A stretch of DNA of 9,285 nt from positions 1-9,285 of the forward strand of contig JAGOBN010000110.1 of the NCBI GenBank assembly GCA_017999235.1. The letters are read 5' to 3'. This stretch comes from Anaerolineales bacterium. GTDB taxonomy: Bacteria; Chloroflexota; Anaerolineae; Anaerolineales; UBA6663. How positions within the stretch are numbered: the first letter of the stretch is position 1; every line of letters begins with the position of its first letter. Made by a program: the position numbers and the translations under genes. A model generated the notes under the pieces. That model did no database searches. It saw only the letters and a list, made by a program, of their open reading frames with translations, and was not told the origin of the DNA. Below are positions 1 through 4,831 of this stretch, piece by piece.

Positions 1-1
1 G

Positions 2-520
2 GCCAAGATCATCCGCCGGCACCCGCACGTCTTTGGAGATGTGAAAGTGCGCGGCGCGGAGGACGTGGTGCGGAACTGGGAGCAGCTGAAGGCCGAAGAG
101 CGCCAGCACAAACCAAAGAAGGACACCGGCGTGCTGGGGGATGTGCCGCGCGGCCTGCCGGCCCTGGCGCAAGCCGAGGTTTACCAGAAACGCGCCGCCA
201 AGGTGGGGTTTGATTGGCCGGATGTGTCCGGCGTCATCGCCAAAATTGAGGAAGAGATCGCCGAGATCAAAGCGGCCGAAGGGCCGGAGGCCGCGGCCGC
301 GGAAGTGGGCGATCTGCTCTTCGCGGTGGTGAACTGGGCGCGCTGGCTGGAGATCGACCCGGAGGCCGCGCTGCGCGTGGGGAACGCGCGTTTTGCCGCG
401 CGCTTCGCTTGGGTGGAGGCGGCAGCCAAAGAGCAGGGGCGCGATCTCAAGCAGCTGTCGCTGGCCGAACTGGACACGCTCTGGGAAGCGGCCAAAGCGA
501 CCTTGGCCGGCGAGCCCTGA
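2..520 (+). CDS. mazG: Nucleoside triphosphate pyrophosphohydrolase MazG, C-terminal part (5' end outside window)
   Basis: MazG hydrolyses (d)NTPs to NMPs and pyrophosphate, cleaning nucleotide pools of damaged or surplus nucleotides in the cytosol. The frame is open from base 2 and gives 172 residues before TGA at 518-520. The first visible residues, IIRRHPHVFGDV, match the segment that ends the first MazG repeat in two-domain proteins, so the gene starts outside the window. A GTG at 41 could be called a start but it would cut this conserved segment. The second, catalytic repeat is complete: FDWPDV near residue 69, the acidic EEEIAE helix, and EVGDLLFAVVN carrying the second acidic pair, which together give the EExxE...ExxD Mg-binding pattern of the all-alpha NTP pyrophosphatase fold. 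The C-terminal GNARFAARFAWVE segment is also typical. It converges on the aldolase gene, with a terminator hairpin between them. Confidence 0.93.
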   Translation, partial: AKIIRRHPHVFGDVKVRGAEDVVRNWEQLKAEERQHKPKKDTGVLGDVPRGLPALAQAEVYQKRAAKVGFDWPDVSGVIAKIEEEIAEIKAAEGPEAAAAEVGDLLFAVVNWARWLEIDPEAALRVGNARFAARFAWVEAAAKEQGRDLKQLSLAELDTLWEAAKATLAGEP

Positions 521-537
521 GCCCCGGAAACGCCCCT

Positions 538-581
538 GTTAAACGCAGAGGACGGCCGCGCGGCCGTCCTCTTTGGTTAAC
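538..581. terminator. Bidirectional Rho-independent terminator between mazG and the aldolase gene
   Basis: Bases 547-572 form a perfect 26-nt palindrome, folding as an 11-bp stem around a GCGC loop (558-561). On the plus strand it is followed by CTTTGGTT, on the minus strand by CTGCGTTT, so the U-tracts are short and interrupted. An outer GTTAA (538-542) and TTAAC (577-581) can pair across small internal loops and lengthen the structure. It lies 26 nt after the mazG stop and 27 nt beyond the aldolase stop, where a shared terminator for two converging genes is expected. Function is inferred from structure and position. Confidence 0.75.
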
Positions 582-599
582 CGAGGCCTGAGGCGAAAT

Positions 600-1529
600 C
601 TACTTGATCTCGCCTTTGTAGACCTTCATGATATCGCCCAGCAGTTTGAGGGCGTCCGGCTTCTGGCGCTGGAAGGCGTTGCGGCCGATGATCGAGCCGA
701 AGCCGCCGCCGTCGCGGATGGCGCGGGCCTCATCCAGCACGGCGTTGGCATCGTCCTTGGTGGCGCCGCCGGAGAAGATGACGATGCGCCGGCCGCCAAA
801 GGCCGCCTGGGTCATGTGCCGGACCCGGTCGGTCAGGGTGCTGATTGGGATCTGGTACTTGTCGTAGACCTTCTTGGCCTCGGCCTGCTCGATGTGATCG
901 GTGGAGAGCTTGATCTTGATGATGTGGGCGCCAAGCTGGGCCGCGATCTGGGCGGCGTAGCCGGTGACATCCACGCCGGTCTCGCCGGCCTTGCTGAGCA
1001 CACCGCCGCGCGGGTAGGACCAGACCACCACCGCCAGACCCGCCGACTTGGCCTCCAGGGTGAGCTCCTGGAGCTGTTCGTACTGCAGGCGGCGGTCCAT
1101 AGTGCCAGGGTAGATGGTGTAGCCGATGGCCACACAGCCCAGGCGCAGGGCATCGTCAATGCTGCCCGTCACGGCGCCGAGCGGATCCTTCTCGTCCTGC
1201 AGGACATCGTGGTTGTTGAGTTTGAGGATCAGCGGGATATCGCCGGCATAATCGGCGGCCACGGCTTCCAGGAAGCCGAGCGGGGCGGCATAGGCGTTGC
1301 AGCCTGAGGCAATCGCCAGCTCGACGTGATAGCGCGGGTCATAGCCGGCCGGGTTGGGCGCAAAGCTGCGGGCCGGACCGTGCTCGAAGCCCTGGTCCAC
1401 CGGCAGAATGACAAGCTTGCCCGTGCCGGCCAGATAGCCGGAGTTGAGCAGGCGGGCGATATTGGTCAAGGTGCCGGGGTTATCACTGCGGTACCAGGAC
1501 AGAATTTCTCGGACGCGATCGGTTGCCAT
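600..1529 (-). CDS. fbaB: Class I fructose-bisphosphate aldolase, FbaB/DhnA family
   Basis: The predicted cytosolic enzyme (309 aa) cleaves fructose 1,6-bisphosphate to dihydroxyacetone phosphate and glyceraldehyde 3-phosphate, or runs in reverse in gluconeogenesis, through a lysine Schiff base and no metal. It is a TIM barrel of the DhnA/FbaB family, unrelated to the zinc class II enzymes. Visible landmarks are LPVDQGFEHGP (about 42-52), GYTIYPGT (about 136-143), VVWSYPRGG (about 168-176), GAHIIKIKL (200-208; Lys205 is the likeliest Schiff-base lysine, Lys207 the alternative), FSGGATKDD (252-260) and GRNAFQR (282-288), the last two forming the expected phosphate-binding end. The start is ATG at 1529, which has AAGGAG 7 nt upstream. 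An in-frame TTG two codons earlier sits too close to that site. Related DhnA-family enzymes act on other ketose phosphates, so FBP as the substrate is likely but not proven. Confidence 0.9.
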   Translation of the reverse strand: MATDRVREILSWYRSDNPGTLTNIARLLNSGYLAGTGKLVILPVDQGFEHGPARSFAPNPAGYDPRYHVELAIASGCNAYAAPLGFLEAVAADYAGDIPLILKLNNHDVLQDEKDPLGAVTGSIDDALRLGCVAIGYTIYPGTMDRRLQYEQLQELTLEAKSAGLAVVVWSYPRGGVLSKAGETGVDVTGYAAQIAAQLGAHIIKIKLSTDHIEQAEAKKVYDKYQIPISTLTDRVRHMTQAAFGGRRIVIFSGGATKDDANAVLDEARAIRDGGGFGSIIGRNAFQRQKPDALKLLGDIMKVYKGEIK

Positions 1530-1571
1530 GTGCAAACTCCTTCTAGAGGTTTTTGGTGCTGGGACGCGCCA

Positions 1572-1600
1572 AGTATAACCCGCCTTGCGCCGGCTGGCGA
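1572..1600 (-). promoter_or_regulatory. Candidate sigma70-type promoter for the aldolase gene
   Basis: On the minus strand TATACT (1577-1572, 5/6 to TATAAT) is preceded, after a 17-nt spacer, by TCGCCA (1600-1595, 4/6 to TTGACA). Transcription would begin about 1565, giving a leader of some 35 nt that carries the AAGGAG ribosome binding site. The 98-nt gap after the methyltransferase stop supports a separate promoter, although no terminator is seen in that gap, so read-through from the upstream operon is also possible. Confidence 0.45.
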
Positions 1601-1627
1601 CTGACAGAAATCACTCTCTGGCCGCGG

Positions 1628-2641
1628 CTAAGGTGTTTTCCGGCGCACGCGCAGCACCGCGATCTTGGTGGCGTGGTTGAAAGGCGCGGGATCAGCGGGC
1701 AAGGGGCGGCTCACCGATTCGGGGTGGCCCGTGCAGTCCACTGGCACCGGGATGAGCGCTTCCACTTCCAAATAGCCGTCCGCGCTCAAGGTCTCCAAGA
1801 CGCGCAGATAATCCGCGCCGCTCAGAAACAGGGCGTTGTTGACGGCCACCAGCCGGCCCCCCGCGGCCACCAGCGGCCGGGCTTTGTTGATCAGCCGCCC
1901 GCTCTCCGCCACCAGGTCCACACGGCCGGCGGCCGTGGCGGAGAAGAAAGGCGGATCCAGCATGACGCAGTCAAACCGCATGCCGGCCCGCCGCCATCGG
2001 CCGGCGACGGCGAAGAAATCGGCGGCCAAAAAATCGGCCTTGACGATGGGGAAACCGTTCAGGGTGTAGGACGCTTTGGCCAAGTTCAAGAAGGCGCGCT
2101 GGCGATCCACGTGGACCACGCGGGCGGCGCCGCCGGCCCGGGCCGCCACCCCCAGGCTGCCGGTATACGCGAAGGCGTTGAGCACGGTCTGGCCGGCCAG
2201 GTTGGCCTGGGCCCACGCGCGCAGGCCGCGGGTATCCAGGTAGAAGCTGGCATCCTGCTGCAAGCGCAGATCCAGCGCGTACCGCACGCCGGCCTCCACC
2301 AGCCGGGCGGCCGGCGCGTCTCCCCACAGCAGCTGGCCGTGGCGGTCCGCCGCGTCCGGGCTGTAACGGGCCTTGGCGATGACGCTGCGGAGCCAGGGCA
2401 GGCGTTGGCGATAAAAGGCCTGGGCGGCGGCCACGGCCGGCTGGCCGGCGGCGGCCGGCTCGGCGTGGTTGTGCAGGACCAGCGTGGCGGCGTAGACCTC
2501 GGCCGTCAGGGCCGGCCAGCCCTCCACAAAGCCGTTGAACAGCCGCGCCGCGCCCGTGTGGCCGGGGTCGCCGGCCAAGAGCGGCGCGCGGGCGGCCAGC
2601 GCCAGGGCCAGCCGGTCGGGCAAAGCGGTCAGGTCCAGCAT
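1628..2641 (-). CDS. Class I SAM-dependent methyltransferase, RlmI-like (COG1092 type), without PUA domain
   Basis: The 337-aa protein resembles the RlmI group of 23S rRNA cytosine-C5 methyltransferases. Landmarks in order: RLFNGFVEGWPALTAEVY (about 33-50), which matches the segment that follows the PUA domain in that family; SFYLDTRGLRAW (about 132-143); the SAM-binding motif I NAFAYTGSLGVAA (155-167) with acidic VDR after the next strand; LDPPFF (228-233), the family DPP motif; and VPVDCTGHPESVSRP (about 299-313). The usual N-terminal PUA RNA-binding domain of about 70 residues is absent; RlmI of E. coli has 396 aa. The start is ATG at 2641, overlapping the exporter's TGA as TGATG. No clear Shine-Dalgarno precedes it, so translational coupling is likely. 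The open frame extends further upstream only as a shadow inside the exporter gene. An RNA substrate is inferred; the target base is unknown. Confidence 0.8.
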   Translation of the reverse strand: MLDLTALPDRLALALAARAPLLAGDPGHTGAARLFNGFVEGWPALTAEVYAATLVLHNHAEPAAAGQPAVAAAQAFYRQRLPWLRSVIAKARYSPDAADRHGQLLWGDAPAARLVEAGVRYALDLRLQQDASFYLDTRGLRAWAQANLAGQTVLNAFAYTGSLGVAARAGGAARVVHVDRQRAFLNLAKASYTLNGFPIVKADFLAADFFAVAGRWRRAGMRFDCVMLDPPFFSATAAGRVDLVAESGRLINKARPLVAAGGRLVAVNNALFLSGADYLRVLETLSADGYLEVEALIPVPVDCTGHPESVSRPLPADPAPFNHATKIAVLRVRRKTP

Positions 2642-3249
2642 CAGGCGCCGGTGAGCCCGCGATACAGCTGCAGCCCGCCGAAGACGACCAGGGCGCCGGC
2701 CGAGACCAAGTTGAGGCCCTTGACCAACCGCGGATCCAGCCGGTGGGCGACGGCCATCAGCACAATCAGGCCGGCCATCCCGCCGGTCAAGGTCAGGTAG
2801 AAGCCGGCGAAGAAGCTCACGGCGGCGCCGGCCGAGCGCGCCCAGGCTTCCAGCACCAGCGGCCCGCCGATGACGCTCCAGAAAATCCAGGGGTTGGGGT
2901 TGAGCAGGTTCATCAGCGTGCCGTGCAGCAAGCTGCGGCGCGGCCGCCCCGCCGGGTCGGCGCGCCATTCGGCCGCTTGCCGCGCGGCGCGGAAGGCGCT
3001 CCCGGCCAGGGAGAGCATAAACAGGCCGCCCGCCACCTCCAGGCCGCGCAGGAACCACGCCGGCGTCTGGGCGAGCACCAGCAAGACCACCACCACGATC
3101 GGGCCGTCGCTGAGCAGGGGGACCAGCGCCAGCGGCAGCGCGCGGCGCGCGCCCAATTGGAGGGTCTGGGTGAGCAGATAGGCCCAGAACGGACCCGGCG
3201 AGACGGAAGCGGAAAACCCCAGCGTGAGCCCTTGCAGGAACGTGATCAT
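2641..3249 (-). CDS. LysE/RhtB family amino-acid (or small amine) exporter
   Basis: A 202-aa polytopic inner-membrane protein of the LysE translocator superfamily, which exports amino acids or related small molecules using the membrane potential or proton gradient. Visible family marks: an N-terminal hydrophobic helix with SVSPGP (15-20), a helix containing LLSDGP (45-50) with the conserved Asp, and NLLNPNPWIFW (114-124), the family's NPxxW-like motif. Hydrophobic stretches near 3-25, 38-60, 66-85, 120-135, 143-168 and 180-197 suggest six membrane helices, the usual number. I chose ATG at 3249, which has a weak TAGG site 8 nt upstream overlapping the preceding stop. A TTG at 3255 is possible but leaves only 3 nt after that stop. 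It lies between a GNAT acetyltransferase and a methyltransferase in one operon. The substrate cannot be read from sequence. Confidence 0.87.
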   Translation of the reverse strand: MITFLQGLTLGFSASVSPGPFWAYLLTQTLQLGARRALPLALVPLLSDGPIVVVVLLVLAQTPAWFLRGLEVAGGLFMLSLAGSAFRAARQAAEWRADPAGRPRRSLLHGTLMNLLNPNPWIFWSVIGGPLVLEAWARSAGAAVSFFAGFYLTLTGGMAGLIVLMAVAHRLDPRLVKGLNLVSAGALVVFGGLQLYRGLTGA

Positions 3250-3258
3250 CGGCAACGC

Positions 3259-3792
3259 CTAAAGCAGCTTGTAGTAGACGACCGTGGGGTGTAATTGACC
3301 ATCAGTGTGGCGGGCATAGTGCGGGATGAGGCCGGCCCGCGTCCAGCCGAGCGAAGCATAGAGCAGCTCGGCCGGCTCACCCGCCAGGGTATCCAGCACC
3401 AGCGTGGTGCGGCCCAATTCCCGGGCGGCGGCTTCCACGGTCAGCATCAAGGCCCGGCCCAAACCCTGCCGGCGCGCCGCGCGATGCACCAGCAGTTTCA
3501 TCACCTCCGCCCGATGCCGGCCGTTGGGCCACGTCACCAGCCCCAACTGCACCGTCCCGGCCAGGGCGGGGCCGCGCCAGGCCGCCCACAGCCGCCGGGA
3601 GCCGGTCTGCACGGCGTCCGCCACCGACTGCCAATACGTCAGCGCCTCCGTGTCCGCCAGCGGCGGCAGGAACCCCACCGAAGCGCCGGCCGCCACGGCG
3701 TCCTGCAACAGGCCGGCCAAATCCGGCAAGACCGGCGCCAGCTCGCCGGCGGACAGGGAACGGATTTCGACGGGCCAGGGACCGGCGGACAT
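3259..3792 (-). CDS. GNAT-family N-acetyltransferase
   Basis: This 177-aa protein is a single GNAT domain that should transfer an acetyl group from acetyl-CoA to a primary amine of an unknown acceptor. The acetyl-CoA pyrophosphate loop is clear: VMKLLVHRAARRQGLG (97-112) with the Q/R-x-x-G-x-G/A signature RRQGLG, preceded by the beta4 strand and followed by helix ALMLTVEAAARELG. The next strand and helix LVLDT...AELLYASLGWTRAG (131-154) are typical of small-molecule or antibiotic-type GNATs. The ATG at 3792 is preceded by AGAGGAGG with a 4-nt gap, a strong ribosome binding site. It is the first gene of a minus-strand operon, with the LysE-type exporter 9 nt downstream. Pairing with an exporter suggests handling of the same amino compound, which is inference only. 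Confidence 0.88.
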   Translation of the reverse strand: MSAGPWPVEIRSLSAGELAPVLPDLAGLLQDAVAAGASVGFLPPLADTEALTYWQSVADAVQTGSRRLWAAWRGPALAGTVQLGLVTWPNGRHRAEVMKLLVHRAARRQGLGRALMLTVEAAARELGRTTLVLDTLAGEPAELLYASLGWTRAGLIPHYARHTDGQLHPTVVYYKLL

Positions 3793-3829
3793 GGGGCCTC
3801 CTCTCGGCGGGCGTTAGCTGTTCCGGCAG

Positions 3830-3858
3830 GGGACAACCCGCGCGGAGTTTGTTATCAT
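3830..3858 (+). promoter_or_regulatory. Candidate sigma70-type promoter for the histidine phosphatase gene
   Basis: GGGACA (3830-3835, 4/6 to TTGACA), an exact 17-nt spacer and TATCAT (3853-3858, 5/6 to TATAAT) form a good plus-strand promoter. Transcription would begin about 3866, 18 nt before the phosphatase ATG, with AAGG (3872-3875) as ribosome binding site. On the opposite strand the same bases read TATGAT (3859-3854), a possible -10 for the GNAT operon, but without a good -35 partner. Confidence 0.5.
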
Positions 3859-3883
3859 ACCCCGCGCATAGAAGGCAGGGAGC

Positions 3884-4456
3884 ATGACGTTAACTTTGAC
3901 GACACCGATTATCTACCTCGCGCGCCACGCCACCCCGGATTGGAGCCGCACGGACCTTCCCTATCACTTGCTGCCGGGACCGCCGCTGGTGCCGCAGGGC
4001 GAGGCCGAAGCGGCGGAGCTGGGCCGCTTCCTGCGGGAGGCCGGCGTCAGCCGGCTGTACACCAGCCCGTTGGAGCGCGCCCGCCGGACGGCCGAGATCG
4101 CGGCGGCCGTGGCCGAACGGCCGGTGCAGGTGGAAGCGGCGCTGGCCGAATGGCGGCCGGAAGAAAACGCGGACCACATCCGCGCCCGGTTCTGGCCGGT
4201 CTGGGAGCAGGTGCTGGCCCAGAGCCTGCCGGCCGGCCCAATCATGCTGGTGACGCACGGCGGACCGATCGGCTTCTTCCTCGCGGCCCTGGGTCTGCCC
4301 CGGGACACGCTGGCGTATTACAAGCGCACGTTTGACCGCACGAACCCGGTGCCGCCGGCGGGCGTGTGGAAGGCAGCGCGGCCGGCGGCCGGCGAACCGT
4401 GGGACCTCAGCCTGGCCTTTGTGCCGGCGGCGTACCGCCACAAACTGGTGGTCTGA
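3884..4456 (+). CDS. Histidine phosphatase superfamily protein (phosphoglycerate-mutase-like)
   Basis: The 190-aa protein has the branch-1 histidine phosphatase fold, whose members remove or move phosphate through a phosphohistidine. The catalytic pieces are present: LARHATPDW (12-20) with R14 and nucleophile H15; YTSPLERARRTAE (59-71) with R65 as the second phosphate-binding Arg; E89 in ALAEW as the probable acid; and THGGPI (124-129) with H125. The usual RHG triad is RHA here, a tolerated variant in the superfamily. There is no signal peptide or membrane helix, so it should be cytosolic. ATG at 3884 has AAGG 8 nt upstream and a promoter just before it. It is transcribed alone, divergent from the GNAT operon and convergent with the acyl-CoA-binding-protein gene. 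Known members include phosphoglycerate mutases, cobalamin/alpha-ribazole phosphatases and broad sugar phosphatases; nothing here decides between them. Confidence 0.87.
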   Translation: MTLTLTTPIIYLARHATPDWSRTDLPYHLLPGPPLVPQGEAEAAELGRFLREAGVSRLYTSPLERARRTAEIAAAVAERPVQVEAALAEWRPEENADHIRARFWPVWEQVLAQSLPAGPIMLVTHGGPIGFFLAALGLPRDTLAYYKRTFDRTNPVPPAGVWKAARPAAGEPWDLSLAFVPAAYRHKLVV

Positions 4457-4480
4457 ACGTCCCCCGGCGCGGGAATAACA

Positions 4481-4515
4481 GAGGCCTGCCGTCTGCCGGC
4501 AGGCCTCCGCGTTTA
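4481..4515. terminator. Bidirectional Rho-independent terminator between phosphatase and acyl-CoA-binding-protein genes
   Basis: GAGGCCTGCCG (4481-4491) pairs perfectly with CGGCAGGCCTC (4497-4507): an 11-bp stem with a 5-nt loop. The plus strand continues into CGCGTTTAA, the minus strand into TGTTATTCCC, so both sides have short T-rich tails. It lies 24 nt after the phosphatase stop. A second, smaller hairpin (6-bp stem GCGCCG/CGGCGC, 4521-4537) sits between it and the stop of the converging gene and may help on the minus strand. Confidence 0.72.
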
Positions 4516-4538
4516 ATCCAGCGCCGTTCGGCGGCGCG

Positions 4539-4805
4539 CTACTTCCGCGCCTTGAGCTTCTCGATCAGCGCGACGTAAGCCGTCATCGCCTCGGCGGCGG
4601 ATTGGCCCTTGAGCTTGGCCCAGGCGTCGTACTTGGCGCGGCCCACGAAGTCCATGCCGCCGGGCCGGGAGCCGCTGACATCGCCGGCCGTGGATTGCTT
4701 GTAGAGCGCGTACATCTGCAAGAGCGTTTGATCATCCGGGCGCTTGGCGAGCTTCTGGGCTTCGGCCGCGGCCTTCTCAAAGGTGGCTTTCAGATCAGCA
4801 GCCAT
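4539..4805 (-). CDS. Acyl-CoA-binding protein (ACBP)
   Basis: An 88-aa cytosolic four-helix protein that binds medium- and long-chain acyl-CoA esters and buffers or delivers them to lipid metabolism. It aligns along its full length with the eukaryotic ACBP family (about 86 aa): YALYKQSTAGDV (32-43) and RPGGMDFVGRAKYDAW (47-62) are the family signature. By comparison with bovine ACBP, the ligand-contact residues Y28, Y31, K32, K54 and Y73 correspond to Y32, Y35, K36, K58 and Y77 here, all conserved. The ATG at 4805 has AAGGAG 8 nt upstream. The gene begins 26 nt after the alaS stop with no terminator between, so the two are probably cotranscribed. ACBPs are universal in eukaryotes but patchy in bacteria, so the family call is firm while its role next to alaS is unclear. 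Confidence 0.93.
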   Translation of the reverse strand: MAADLKATFEKAAAEAQKLAKRPDDQTLLQMYALYKQSTAGDVSGSRPGGMDFVGRAKYDAWAKLKGQSAAEAMTAYVALIEKLKARK

Positions 4806-4831
4806 GAGGCGGTCTCCTTACGCTGGGCGGG

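Noticed and set aside
1530..1627. Terminator between the methyltransferase and aldolase genes
   Set aside because: Only short GC palindromes (CCGCGG, CGCC-AGCC-GGCG) without a T-tract are present, so none could be supported.
1553..2800. 415-codon open frame on the plus strand opposite the methyltransferase and exporter
   Set aside because: Composition (Gln, Gly, His, Arg-rich) is that of an antisense shadow and the opposite strand encodes recognisable proteins.
2642..3058. 139-residue N-terminal extension of the methyltransferase frame
   Set aside because: The extension runs inside the exporter gene in another frame, is Arg/Gly/Pro-rich without a PUA-like pattern, and the TGATG junction gives a natural start at 2641.
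3295..4335. 346-codon plus-strand frame spanning GNAT, the spacer and part of the phosphatase
   Set aside because: It crosses two real genes and a promoter region, with low-complexity translation and no ribosome binding site that I could see.
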